A stretch of DNA of 64,000 nucleotides from Alsobacter soli. Its GTDB lineage: Bacteria; Pseudomonadota; Alphaproteobacteria; Rhizobiales; Beijerinckiaceae. The stretch's first letter is position 1; every line of letters starts with the position of its first letter. Made by a program: the position numbers and the translations under genes. Positions 8,523-17,514 of this stretch are shown one piece after another. The stretch is taken from contig NZ_PVZS01000010.1 of the NCBI RefSeq assembly GCF_003004785.1, forward strand, positions 62,001-126,000, written 5' to 3'. Below the pieces are notes generated by a model that was given only the letters and a program-made list of their open reading frames with translations, was not told where the DNA came from and searched no databases.

Positions 8523-9167
8523 ATGACCACCCTGGTGAAGATCTGCGGACTGCGCACGCCCGAAACGGTCGAGGCGGCGCTGGCGGGCGGGGCCGACATG
8601 GTGGGCCTCGTGTTCTTCCCGCGCTCCCCGCGCAACGTGTCGATCGAAGAGGCCAAGCGGCTGCGCGCCGTCGTGGGCGACCGAGCGGCTGTCGTGGCGC
8701 TGGTGGTCGACGCCGATGACGCCCTGCTGGACGCCATCCGGGACGAGGTGCGGCCGGACCTGCTGCAGCTGCACGGGCGCGAGACGCCGGAGCGGGTGGC
8801 CGCCATCCGGGAGCGCACCGGCCTGCCCGTGATGAAGGCGCTGGGCGTCTCGGACGCGGCCGACCTTGCCAGGGCGGCAGCGTACGCCCCCGTCGCCGAC
8901 CGGCTCCTGTTCGACGCCAAGCCGCCCCAGGGGGCTGTGCTTCCCGGGGGCAACGGGGTCGCGTTCGACTGGCGGCTGCTGGCGGGCCTTGACCTGCCGA
9001 AGCCCTTCATGCTGTCAGGAGGGCTGGACCCCGGGAACGTGGCCGAGGCCCTGGCGGTCACGCGCGCCCCCGGCGTCGACGTGTCGTCCGGGGTGGAACG
9101 CGCGCCCGGCGACAAGGACCCCGAGCGGATCGCGGCCTTCATCAAGGCGGCCCGCGGCGCGGCATGA
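8523..9167 (+). CDS. trpF: Phosphoribosylanthranilate isomerase
   Basis: A TIM-barrel enzyme of 214 residues that isomerises N-(5-phosphoribosyl)anthranilate in tryptophan synthesis. The family start VKICGLRTPE with the general-base cysteine (Cys9) is clear. LLFDAKPPQG, holding the catalytic Asp, and LSGGLDPGNV in the phosphate-binding region also match. The ATG at 8523 follows CAGGCC and gives the normal N-terminus. It starts the order trpF-trpB-trpA-accD common in alphaproteobacteria and is divergent from hemW. Confidence 0.96.
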   Translation: MTTLVKICGLRTPETVEAALAGGADMVGLVFFPRSPRNVSIEEAKRLRAVVGDRAAVVALVVDADDALLDAIRDEVRPDLLQLHGRETPERVAAIRERTGLPVMKALGVSDAADLARAAAYAPVADRLLFDAKPPQGAVLPGGNGVAFDWRLLAGLDLPKPFMLSGGLDPGNVAEALAVTRAPGVDVSSGVERAPGDKDPERIAAFIKAARGAA

Positions 9168-9200
9168 AGACACCGGCGTCGGCCGAGCGAGGACGTTAGC

Positions 9201-10418
9201 GTGAGCGCACCCACCCTGAACTCGTTTCGAACGGGACCGGACGAGACCGGCCATTTCGGCATGTTCGGCGGCCGTTTCGTCGCCGAGACCCTGATGCCGC
9301 TGATCCTGTCGCTGGAGGAGGCCTACGAGGCCGCCAAGGTCGACCCCTCCTTCCTGAAGGACATGGCCGACTACCTCGCCCACTATGTCGGCCGGCCGAG
9401 CCCGCTCTACTTCGCCGAGCGGCTCACGGAGCACTGCGGCGGGGCCAAGATCTATTTCAAGCGCGACGAGCTGAACCACACCGGCGCGCACAAGGTGAAC
9501 AACGTGCTGGGCCAGATCCTGCTGGCGCGGCGCATGGGCAAGACCCGGATCATCGCCGAGACTGGCGCGGGCCAGCATGGCGTCGCGACGGCCACGCTGT
9601 GCGCCCGCTTCGGCCTGCAGTGCGTGGTCTACATGGGCGCGGTGGACGTGGAGCGGCAGAAGCCCAACGTGTTCCGCATGAAGATGCTGGGCGCCGAGGT
9701 GATCCCGGTGCAGTCCGGGTCCAAGACGCTCAAGGACGCCATGAACGAGGCGCTGCGCGACTGGGTCACCAACGTCGAGAACACCTTCTACTGCATCGGC
9801 ACGGTGGCGGGCCCGCATCCCTACCCGGCCATGGTGCGCGACTTCCAGTGCGTGATCGGCCGCGAGGCGCGCGAGCAGATGCTGGAGCGCGAGGGCCGGC
9901 TGCCGAATTCGCTCGTGGCCGCCATCGGGGGCGGCTCCAACGCGATCGGGCTGTTCTACCCGTTCCTGGACGACCCGGGCATCGAGATCTACGGCGTGGA
10001 GGCGGCCGGACATGGGCTGTCCTCCGGCCTGCACGCGGCGTCGCTGACCGGCGGGCGCCCGGGCGTGCTGCACGGCAACCGAACCTACCTGCTGATGAAC
10101 GACGACGGGCAGATCCAGGACGCCCACTCCATCTCGGCGGGCCTCGACTATCCGGGCATCGGCCCGGAGCACGCGTGGCTGCACGACGTCGGGCGCGTCA
10201 ACTACATCTCGGCCACGGACGAGGAGGCGCTGAACGCCTTCCAGCTGTGCTCGCGGCTCGAGGGCATCATCCCGGCGTTGGAGCCGTCGCACGCCATCGC
10301 CAAGGCGGTGGAGATCGCGCCCAAGAAGCCGAAGGACCACCTGATGGTGGTTAACCTTTGTGGCCGCGGCGACAAGGACATCTTCACGGTGGCGGAACAC
10401 CTCGGAGGCATGGAGTGA
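9201..10418 (+). CDS. trpB: Tryptophan synthase beta chain
   Basis: A PLP enzyme of 405 residues that condenses indole and serine to tryptophan within the alpha2-beta2 complex. The PLP lysine lies in [16 protein letters not shown], the phosphate-binding glycine loop is [10 protein letters not shown], and CGRGDKD near the end is typical of TrpB1. Translation starts at a GTG. The last codons overlap the trpA start (GTGA, four bases), implying coupled translation of the two subunits. Confidence 0.98.
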   Translation: MSAPTLNSFRTGPDETGHFGMFGGRFVAETLMPLILSLEEAYEAAKVDPSFLKDMADYLAHYVGRPSPLYFAERLTEHCGGAKIYFKRDELNHTGAHKVNNVLGQILLARRMGKTRIIAETGAGQHGVATATLCARFGLQCVVYMGAVDVERQKPNVFRMKMLGAEVIPVQSGSKTLKDAMNEALRDWVTNVENTFYCIGTVAGPHPYPAMVRDFQCVIGREAREQMLEREGRLPNSLVAAIGGGSNAIGLFYPFLDDPGIEIYGVEAAGHGLSSGLHAASLTGGRPGVLHGNRTYLLMNDDGQIQDAHSISAGLDYPGIGPEHAWLHDVGRVNYISATDEEALNAFQLCSRLEGIIPALEPSHAIAKAVEIAPKKPKDHLMVVNLCGRGDKDIFTVAEHLGGME

Positions 10419-11251
10419 GCACCCGTATCGACCGCCGCTTCGAGGCCGTGAAGCAGCAGGGGCGCGCCGCGCTCGTCACCTTCGTGATGGGCGGCGACCC
10501 GGACCCCGAGACCTCGCTCGCCATCGTCAAGGCCCTGCCGGCCGCCGGCGCCGACCTGATCGAGATCGGCATGCCGTTCACCGACCCGATGGCGGACGGC
10601 CCGGCCATCCAGGCCGCGGGCCTGCGGGCCCTGCAGGCCGGCCAGAACATGCGCAAGACGCTGGCGATGGTTCGGGCGTTTCGCGAAACGGACGCGGACA
10701 CGCCGATCATCCTGATGGGCTACTACAATCCCATCTACGTGTACGGGGTGGACGCCTTCCTGCTCGACGCCAAGTCGGCCGGTGTGGACGGCCTGATCGT
10801 GGTGGACCTGCCGCCGGAGGAAGATTCCGAGCTCTGCGTCCCGGCGCTCACCGCCGGGCTGAACTTCATCCGCCTGGCGACACCCACCACGGACGAGAAG
10901 CGCCTGCCCAAGGTGCTCACCAACACCTCCGGCTTCGTGTACTACGTGTCGGTCACCGGCATCACCGGCTCGGCCATCGCCGACTACGGCAAGGTCGGGG
11001 CCGCGGTTGCGCGCATCAAGGGCCATACCCATCTGCCCGTGGCGGTCGGCTTCGGGGTGAAGAACGCCGACACGGCCGAGATCATCGCCCGCAGCGCCGA
11101 CGGCGTGGTGGTGGGCACGGCCCTGGTGGAGGCGGTGCGCGCGTCGCTCGACGCCTCCGGCAAGGCCACGGCCGGCACGGCCGAGGCCGTCGCCGCCAAG
11201 GTGCGCGACATCGCTTCCGGCGTGCGCCGGGTGGCGAAGGCCGCGGCCTAA
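10415..11251 (+). CDS. trpA: Tryptophan synthase alpha chain
   Basis: A TIM-barrel subunit of 278 residues that cleaves indole-3-glycerol phosphate and channels indole to TrpB. The catalytic acids lie in [18 protein letters not shown] (Glu equivalent to E. coli Glu49, Asp to Asp60), and SVTGITG and [10 protein letters not shown] form the phosphate site. The GTG start overlaps the trpB stop by four bases. Longer open frames from 10358 are ignored because they run inside trpB. Confidence 0.97.
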   Translation: MSTRIDRRFEAVKQQGRAALVTFVMGGDPDPETSLAIVKALPAAGADLIEIGMPFTDPMADGPAIQAAGLRALQAGQNMRKTLAMVRAFRETDADTPIILMGYYNPIYVYGVDAFLLDAKSAGVDGLIVVDLPPEEDSELCVPALTAGLNFIRLATPTTDEKRLPKVLTNTSGFVYYVSVTGITGSAIADYGKVGAAVARIKGHTHLPVAVGFGVKNADTAEIIARSADGVVVGTALVEAVRASLDASGKATAGTAEAVAAKVRDIASGVRRVAKAAA

Positions 11252-11266
11252 ATCAAAGGAGACTCC

Positions 11267-12187
11267 ATGGACACGAGCCCGATGAACTGGATCTCCAACG
11301 TGGTTCGGCCGAAGATCCGGTCGATCCTGCGGCGGGACACGCCCGAGAACCTGTGGATCAAGTGCCCGGATTCCGGGCAGCTCGTCTTCCACAAGGACGT
11401 CGAGGCGAACCAGTTCGTCATCCCGGGGTCCAACTACCACATGCGGATGTCCGCGGTGGCGCGGCTCAAGTCGATGTTCGACGAGGGCCGCTACGAGGAC
11501 ATCGCCCTCCCCGAGGTCCCGCTCGACCCGCTGAAGTTCCGCGACGAGAAGCGCTACGTCGACCGCCTCAAGGACGCCCGCACGAAGACGGGCGCGCAGG
11601 ATGCGGTGAAGGTCGGCGTCGGCGAGGTCGAGGCCACGCCGCTGACCGTCGCTGTGCAGGACTTCGACTTCATGGGCGGCTCGCTCGGCATGGCGGCCGG
11701 CGAGGCGGTGATCAAGGGCATGGAGACCGCGGTGGAGCGGCGCACGCCCTTCGTGCTCTTCGCCGCCTCCGGCGGCGCGCGCATGCAGGAGGGCATGTTC
11801 TCCCTCATGCAGATGCCGCGTACGACAGTGGCCGTCCAGCGCCTGCGCATGGCGAAGCTGCCCTATATCGTGGTGCTGACCAATCCGACGACCGGCGGCG
11901 TCACCGCCTCCTACGCCATGCTGGGCGACATCCACATCGCCGAGCCTGGCGCCCTGATCGGCTTCGCGGGCCCGCGCGTGATCGAGCAGACCATCCGGGA
12001 GAAGCTCCCGGAGGGCTTCCAGCGGGCCGACTTCCTGCGCCAGCACGGCATGGTGGACATGGTGGTGCACCGGCACGACCTGAAAGCCACGATCGCGCGC
12101 CTGTGCCGGGTGCTCACCCGCGCCGAGCCCAAGGTGGTCTCGCAGGAGCCCGCGCACGAGGAGCCCCTGCCCGAGGCGGCGCAGTAA
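11267..12187 (+). CDS. accD: Acetyl-CoA carboxylase carboxyltransferase subunit beta
   Basis: A 306-residue carboxyltransferase subunit that, with AccA, moves CO2 from biotin to acetyl-CoA to give malonyl-CoA. AAAGGAGA precedes the ATG. The crotonase-type core is clear ([42 protein letters not shown]). The N-terminal zinc ribbon has lost three of the four cysteines known from E. coli: only the Cys of LWIKCPDSG remains, and the second knuckle reads [12 protein letters not shown] recall the same loss in other alphaproteobacterial AccD proteins, so the subunit should be active. folC, the usual next gene, is absent. Confidence 0.96.
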   Translation: MDTSPMNWISNVVRPKIRSILRRDTPENLWIKCPDSGQLVFHKDVEANQFVIPGSNYHMRMSAVARLKSMFDEGRYEDIALPEVPLDPLKFRDEKRYVDRLKDARTKTGAQDAVKVGVGEVEATPLTVAVQDFDFMGGSLGMAAGEAVIKGMETAVERRTPFVLFAASGGARMQEGMFSLMQMPRTTVAVQRLRMAKLPYIVVLTNPTTGGVTASYAMLGDIHIAEPGALIGFAGPRVIEQTIREKLPEGFQRADFLRQHGMVDMVVHRHDLKATIARLCRVLTRAEPKVVSQEPAHEEPLPEAAQ

Positions 12188-12197
12188 GCCTTCCCCG

Positions 12198-12289
12198 CCG
12201 TTGCGAGGAGCGCAGCGACGATGCAATCCAGAGGGCCCCGGGCCGCGCCCCGCCCTCACTGGATTGCTTCGCTTCGCTCGCAATGACGG
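12198..12289. repeat. Dispersed palindromic repeat, family A, copy 3
   Basis: Left arm GTTGCGAGGAGCGCAGCGAC, right arm GATTGCTTCGCTTCGCTCGC followed by AATGACGG, enclosing about 30 bases of GC-rich spacer. It lies between accD and the penicillin-binding protein gene; the remaining bases up to 12446 hold nothing I can name. Confidence 0.8.
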
Positions 12290-12446
12290 CAGCCCCCGTT
12301 CGACGCCTTGCCCCTGGACCCACCCATCCCATCGCTAACGCCCCCTTAATCCGCCGCATTTAACGTGCTTGTGCTGCGAGGCGGGACCGTGAACGGCAGA
12401 ACGCCCGGACGGTCCCCGGCGATGCGATGCAGGGGCGCCAGAAGGG

Positions 12447-14924
12447 ATGACGGACCGGCGGGACCGATCCAGGGAGCGACGCGAGCCGGTGTTCGGGGAC
12501 AAGACCCCCGCTCCGGCCAAGCTCGATCTCCGGCTCACCCGCGACGACCGGCCCGCCTATACGGACCGCGACGCGACGCCGCGCAGCAGGGGCGCCCGCC
12601 GCGATCCCACCTTCGACCCCACCATCGCGCCCGCCCTGGATCCGATCGCCGAAGGACGGCGCAAGCGGACCCCCGAGAGCAGCCGCGAGGCCGTGCGCGC
12701 GACGCCGCCGGCGGACGACGAGGACGCGGACACTCCGCGCGACAGCATGGCCCGATCCCCCCGCAAGGCCGGCTCCGCCGAGCGCCGCTCGGGCGACAAG
12801 CGCGAGCGCAGCGAGAAGCGGAGCTCGAAGCCGCGCCGGCGCCGCAGCCTGCTTGGCGGGCTGGTCTATTATTGCGTCGTGCTGGGCCTCTGGGCCGTGA
12901 TGGGCGTCGGGGCGCTGGTCGCGTACCACGCCTCCAAGCTGCCGCCGATCGACAGCCTCGCCGTGCCCAAGCGGCCGCCGAACATCGCCATCCTGGCGTC
13001 GGACGGGTCGCTGCTGGCGAATCGCGGCGAGACCGGCGGACGCACGGTGACGCTGAAGGAATTGCCGCCCTACCTGCCGAACGCCTTCATCGCCATCGAG
13101 GACCACCGGTTCTACCACCACTGGGGCATCGACCCGGTGGGCATCACGCGCGCCCTGGTCCGCAACGTGACCCGCAGCGGCTCGTCCATGCAGGGCGGCT
13201 CCACGCTCACCCAGCAGCTCGCCAAGAACCTGTTCCTGACCCAGGAGCGCACCGCCTCGCGCAAGATCCAGGAGGCGATCCTCGCGCTCTGGCTGGAGCG
13301 CAACTACAGCAAGGACCAGATCCTCGAGCTGTACCTGAACCGCGTCTATTTCGGCTCCGGCGCGTACGGCGTCGAGGCGGCCGCGCAGAAGTATTTCGGC
13401 AAGAGCGCGCGAAGCGTGACGCTCAGCGAGGCGGCCGTGCTGGCGGGGCTCGTCCAGGCCCCGTCCCGGCTGGCGCCGAACCGCAACCCGGAGGCGGCGC
13501 AGGCGCGCGGGTCCATGGTGATCGCCGCCATGGCTCGCGAGGGCATGATCAGCGACCGCATGGCCAAGATCGCGCTCACCAATCCGGGCCAGCCCGTGAA
13601 GCCCGGCGGCGCGGGGTCCGTGAACTACGCCGCCGACTACGTCATGGACGTGCTGGACGACTATATCGGCACGATCGACAAGGACATCGTGGTGCGCACC
13701 ACCATCGACGCCTCCATGCAGGAGGGCGCCGAGAAGGCCCTGGTCGACGAGCTGAACCAGAAGGGCGACAAGTTCGGCGTGACCCAGGGCGCCTTCGTGG
13801 CCCTGCAACCTGATGGCGCCATCAGGGCCCTGGTGGGCGGTCGCAACTACACCGACTCGCAGTTCAACCGCGCCACCGTGGCCCGGCGGCAGCCGGGCTC
13901 GGCCTTCAAGCCTTTCGTGTACCTGACCGCCATGGAGAAGGGGCTGACGCCCTCCACCGTGCGGGAAGACTCGCCGGTGAACATCCGCGGCTGGCAGCCG
14001 GAGAACTCCACGCGCGAGTACCGGGGGGCGATCACCCTGCGGCAGGCGCTGGCGCTCTCGATCAACACGGTGGCGGTGAAGCTCGGACTCGAGGTCGGGC
14101 CGAAGAACGTGGTGGCCACGGCCCATCGGATGGGCATCCAGTCCAAGCTGGATCCGAACGCCTCCATCGCGCTCGGCACCTCGGAGGTCACGCCCCTGGA
14201 GCTGGTCTCCGCCTATGCGCCCTTCGCGAACGGCGGCGTCGCGGTGCAGCCCTACGTGATCACGCAGGTGAAGGCGAGCGACGGCTCGGTGGTGTATCGC
14301 CGCACCGGCTCGGGCCTCGGCAAGGTCATGGAGCAGCAGACGGTCGGCATGATGAACGCCATGCTGCGCGAAACGCTGCTCACAGGCACGGCCCGCAAGG
14401 CCGACCTGCCGGGCTGGGAGGCGGGCGGCAAGACCGGCACCAGCCAGGACTACCGGGACGCCTGGTTCGTGGGCTACACGGGCTCGCTCGTGGCCGGCGT
14501 CTGGCTCGGCAACGACGACGGCTCGCCCACCAAGAAGGTGTCGGGCGGCAACCTGCCGGTCGAGGTCTGGAGCCGGTTCATGAAGGGGGCGCTGGCGTCC
14601 ACGCCGCCCACGCCGCTGCCCGGCGGGGCGTACAAGCAGATGTGGCCGACCCCGGCCGAGCAGCTGCCCCCGTCCAGCGTGCCGATGGCTGATGCGGGCA
14701 ATCCGATCCCGCCGGGTCAGACCTGGGGGGTCGCTCCGCCGGCTCCAGCTCCGAGCAGAAGCGCGCCAGCCCTCGCCCAAAGCGCGCCGGCGCCGCAAAG
14801 GCGCGTGGTGTCGGAGGATGGGGCGTTGCGGCCGCCCGGCATGGTGCCGAATCCGGGCGGCTCCTCTCGCGGGGGCTACCAGCCCCAGGAACGCAGCCTG
14901 TTGGATCGGCTGTTCGGCGGCTGA
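12447..14924 (+). CDS. Class A penicillin-binding protein (PBP1A family)
   Basis: A bifunctional peptidoglycan synthase of 825 residues, with glycosyltransferase and transpeptidase activities in the periplasm. An unusually long charged cytoplasmic tail (1-135, rich in Arg/Lys/Pro/Asp) is followed by one membrane segment (136-160). The GT51 domain has EDHRFYHHWGID with catalytic Glu218, then GGSTLTQQLAKN. The transpeptidase domain has SAFK (Ser485), SIN (538-540) and KTGTS (662-666). The C-terminus is Pro/Ala-rich. It is shorter than E. coli PBP1A and lacks the large OB insertion, like PbpC/MrcA variants in Hyphomicrobiales. It stands alone after accD. Confidence 0.93.
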   Translation: MTDRRDRSRERREPVFGDKTPAPAKLDLRLTRDDRPAYTDRDATPRSRGARRDPTFDPTIAPALDPIAEGRRKRTPESSREAVRATPPADDEDADTPRDSMARSPRKAGSAERRSGDKRERSEKRSSKPRRRRSLLGGLVYYCVVLGLWAVMGVGALVAYHASKLPPIDSLAVPKRPPNIAILASDGSLLANRGETGGRTVTLKELPPYLPNAFIAIEDHRFYHHWGIDPVGITRALVRNVTRSGSSMQGGSTLTQQLAKNLFLTQERTASRKIQEAILALWLERNYSKDQILELYLNRVYFGSGAYGVEAAAQKYFGKSARSVTLSEAAVLAGLVQAPSRLAPNRNPEAAQARGSMVIAAMAREGMISDRMAKIALTNPGQPVKPGGAGSVNYAADYVMDVLDDYIGTIDKDIVVRTTIDASMQEGAEKALVDELNQKGDKFGVTQGAFVALQPDGAIRALVGGRNYTDSQFNRATVARRQPGSAFKPFVYLTAMEKGLTPSTVREDSPVNIRGWQPENSTREYRGAITLRQALALSINTVAVKLGLEVGPKNVVATAHRMGIQSKLDPNASIALGTSEVTPLELVSAYAPFANGGVAVQPYVITQVKASDGSVVYRRTGSGLGKVMEQQTVGMMNAMLRETLLTGTARKADLPGWEAGGKTGTSQDYRDAWFVGYTGSLVAGVWLGNDDGSPTKKVSGGNLPVEVWSRFMKGALASTPPTPLPGGAYKQMWPTPAEQLPPSSVPMADAGNPIPPGQTWGVAPPAPAPSRSAPALAQSAPAPQRRVVSEDGALRPPGMVPNPGGSSRGGYQPQERSLLDRLFGG

Positions 14925-14977
14925 ACGAGAGCGGCCGAACAATCGCCGAGCCGCTGCGCGGCGCTCAACGGCTCGCT

Positions 14978-16225
14978 TCAGGCGGCGTTCTTGATGACGG
15001 AACGGACAGCCGCGTCCGCGTACTCGCCAATGCGGCGGTTCAGGCCTTCAAGCTCCCTCAAGCCGACGCGCACGCCGCTCTGAAACTCGGCGAACTGGTC
15101 GAGAAGCGAATTCATGTGGAGGGAAGCGACGCCCACCTTCGCCCACTCGACCTTGCCCATCACGCGCGTGACCTCGAGGGCCGAGACCAATCGGCCCATG
15201 GCCAGGCATGAGCGGGCGAAGGCCGACTTGGCCCTGATCACCTGGGGCAGGCTGGCCTGCGCAAGTTCCGAGTATGAACGTTGCTGGTCTTCGAGAACGC
15301 GCATGTCCTCGGCGCGCGAGCCGGCGCCCCCGACTTCCTCCTCCTGCTCGAACACCGCGTTCATCTCGCGTTGCAGGGCGGCCGTTCCCGCCAGAAACAG
15401 GCTGTTGTTCACGCTCTCGCTCAGGGCGTTGGCGGCGACCACGAATCCCGTGAGGATCTCGTTCAGCTCCTTGGCGAGCATGTGGTAGTTGCTGGCCACG
15501 ACTTCCGTCGCGGCGCCTGCGGACCCCGCTCTCGCGGCCTCCAGGCTGAAATTCATGGGCGCGTGCTTCAAATCCACCGACGACGTGTGGACCTCGTCGG
15601 CTCGGCGCAAGACCTGCGCGGTGAGCTCGGCGACCGACTGGAGGGTCTCGGTCAGCATGTCCATGGGGCGGTCCATGGCGTCCGCCCTGGCCTTGAGCTC
15701 ACGGGCGAGAGCCGCTGCGGAAAATGCGCCATAGTCCTCGAAACCCAGGGATCTCACGGCTTCCAGCAGCTTGGCCGCGCTTTCGGACGGCGCGCAGCGG
15801 GTAGACTGCTCCATGGCGGCATGGGCCTCGTAGATGGCCTCCACCTCCGGCGAGAGGGCGCTGCTCGGCTTCAGCCGGACCGAGAGGTAGCCATTCCGGA
15901 TGGGCGTCACCACCGCGAAGACCCAGTAGAAGCCGCCGCTTCGCGTCTTGTTGCGAACATAGGCCCCCACAGGCCGGCCCGCCTTGATGGTCTGCCACAG
16001 GATGTAGAAGACGGCGCGGGGCGTGCCCGGGTGGCGGACGAGCTTGTGAGGCCGCCCGATCAGCTCATCCCAGGCGTATTCGCTGACGCGCTGGAACACC
16101 GAGTTCCCCGACTGCATGAGGCCGGCCGGGTCGGTGCGGGAGAAGAACAGCTCGGAAACGTGAAATTCGGGTTCATTGGACGTCAGCGGCGCGGACGCAT
16201 GAACCGGCAGCGAGGGAACGGTCAT
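14978..16225 (-). CDS. Soluble PAS-domain protein with degenerate chemoreceptor-like region (Aer-like)
   Basis: A protein of 415 residues with no hydrophobic membrane segment, so probably cytosolic. Residues about 20-125 form an Aer-type PAS domain (VSEYAWDELIGRPHKLVRHP, then GAYVRNKTRSGGFYWVFAVV), a fold that in Aer binds FAD and reports redox state. The C-terminal half is helical. NFSLEAARAG near residue 210 recalls the chemoreceptor hairpin-proximal motif NxxxEAAR, but the highly conserved MCP signalling tip is missing. It is therefore a reduced energy-taxis or redox sensor by inference. It is the last gene of a minus-strand signalling region, with an AT-rich 214-base upstream gap (16226-16439) that includes the palindrome GACATATGTC at 16297-16306. 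Confidence 0.72.
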   Translation of the reverse strand: MTVPSLPVHASAPLTSNEPEFHVSELFFSRTDPAGLMQSGNSVFQRVSEYAWDELIGRPHKLVRHPGTPRAVFYILWQTIKAGRPVGAYVRNKTRSGGFYWVFAVVTPIRNGYLSVRLKPSSALSPEVEAIYEAHAAMEQSTRCAPSESAAKLLEAVRSLGFEDYGAFSAAALARELKARADAMDRPMDMLTETLQSVAELTAQVLRRADEVHTSSVDLKHAPMNFSLEAARAGSAGAATEVVASNYHMLAKELNEILTGFVVAANALSESVNNSLFLAGTAALQREMNAVFEQEEEVGGAGSRAEDMRVLEDQQRSYSELAQASLPQVIRAKSAFARSCLAMGRLVSALEVTRVMGKVEWAKVGVASLHMNSLLDQFAEFQSGVRVGLRELEGLNRRIGEYADAAVRSVIKNAA

Positions 16226-16439
16226 TGTCTGAGACCCCCAGCGGGCGACGTGATGAACCGCAAGCTCGGGGGTAGCAATGCAGGTCGTTGTTCCTCGACA
16301 TATGTCTCAGAAGTTACCTTATTCCTTCATGGAACGCAGAAATCAGGACTATGAATCTAAAGCTGCAGACTTTTACGTTGTATATCGTTTTCGCAATTCG
16401 ATATCTTATCTCTTGATATTTGCAAGGACGGTGGAAAAT

Positions 16440-17462
16440 TCAGTCCTTTCCATGCCGGCGCTTGCGCCTGCGGATCGCCAGTTCGCTCAAGCCGAACGAG
16501 GCCCCGGCGAGCGCCAGCGGCACGAAGAAGTAGATGGCCCTGAACGCCAGGAGGCCTCCGATCAGGCTTGCGCCGGGCAGCAGGATGGACACGACGCTCT
16601 CGATGACGCCGAGACCGCCCGGAACGTGCGTGATCATGGTGGCTGTGTTGGCGATGACGTAGACGGACGCGACCGACAGGTAGCCGACGTCCGCCTGGGA
16701 GGCGAGGGCTTGGTGAAGGCAGGCGGCCACGAAAGCGAAGTTCACCGCGCCTACGACGATCTGGGCCAGGGCGAGCTTCGGGCCCGGCATCTCGAAGGTC
16801 CAGCTGCGGATGCGGAACGGCTTGCGCACCCGGTAGGCCAGCCAAAGGTAGCCGGCGGCCAGGGCCAGGCATCCGGCGCCCAGCGCGATCACCAGCGGCT
16901 CATCCAGGCCCGTGATGCGCGCGCCGAGATCCGGGCGCAGCAGCAAGGCGATCCCGCCGAGGGCGGCCAAGCCGAGCGCAACCGTCGCGCCGCAAAAGAC
17001 AACCAGCTTGGCGACTTCGGCGACGCTCAGCCCCCACCGCGAATAGAACCGGTAGCGGATGGCCCCGCTGCTCACGCCGGCGAAGCCGATGCTGTGGCCG
17101 AGCCCCAGGCTGGTGAAGGACGCGAGCGCGGCCTTCGGGTAGGGCAACGGCTTGCCGACGTAGCGCAGGCCCATCCAGTCGAAGAGCGTCAGCGTGGCGT
17201 AGCTCGCCGCCGCGAAGGCCGCCGCGGCCCAGAGGCGCGCGTGCGGGACGGCCCGCACGGACTCCACGATCTGATCGAGGCTGTAGTGCCGCAGCGTGCG
17301 CCAGATCAGGAAGGCCGAGAGGAGGACGGCGCCGATCCCGACGAGGCGCGACCAGAAGCGCTTGCGGCTGCGCCGCGCCTGCCGGGCGGGGTCGTCCCGG
17401 CCGGGCCGGCGGTCGTCGACGGTGCGGGCCACCCTGCCGGGGGCCTCCGGGGCGATGGTCAT
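16440..17462 (-). CDS. LPG-synthase TM / UPF0104-family membrane protein (YbhN-like)
   Basis: A polytopic inner-membrane protein of 340 residues in the lysylphosphatidylglycerol synthase transmembrane family. It has about eight hydrophobic helices after a basic N-terminus of about 35 residues. Family landmarks are SLGLGHSIGFAGVSSGAIRY and HVPGGLGVIESVV. In MprF the homologous part flips lysyl-lipids; stand-alone members are of unclear function. No LPG synthetase domain is attached. It starts 52 bases after the upstream binding-protein gene on the same strand, so co-transcription is likely. Confidence 0.85.
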   Translation of the reverse strand: MTIAPEAPGRVARTVDDRRPGRDDPARQARRSRKRFWSRLVGIGAVLLSAFLIWRTLRHYSLDQIVESVRAVPHARLWAAAAFAAASYATLTLFDWMGLRYVGKPLPYPKAALASFTSLGLGHSIGFAGVSSGAIRYRFYSRWGLSVAEVAKLVVFCGATVALGLAALGGIALLLRPDLGARITGLDEPLVIALGAGCLALAAGYLWLAYRVRKPFRIRSWTFEMPGPKLALAQIVVGAVNFAFVAACLHQALASQADVGYLSVASVYVIANTATMITHVPGGLGVIESVVSILLPGASLIGGLLAFRAIYFFVPLALAGASFGLSELAIRRRKRRHGKD

Positions 17463-17514
17463 GCGCTTTCCCGCCAGGGCGCTCTCCGTCCTGGCCGACG
17501 GGAGACGCGAACAG

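Noticed and set aside
10202-12363. Long frames of about 670-690 codons on both strands across trpB-trpA-accD
   Set aside because: They cross several well-conserved genes in other frames and match no protein pattern.
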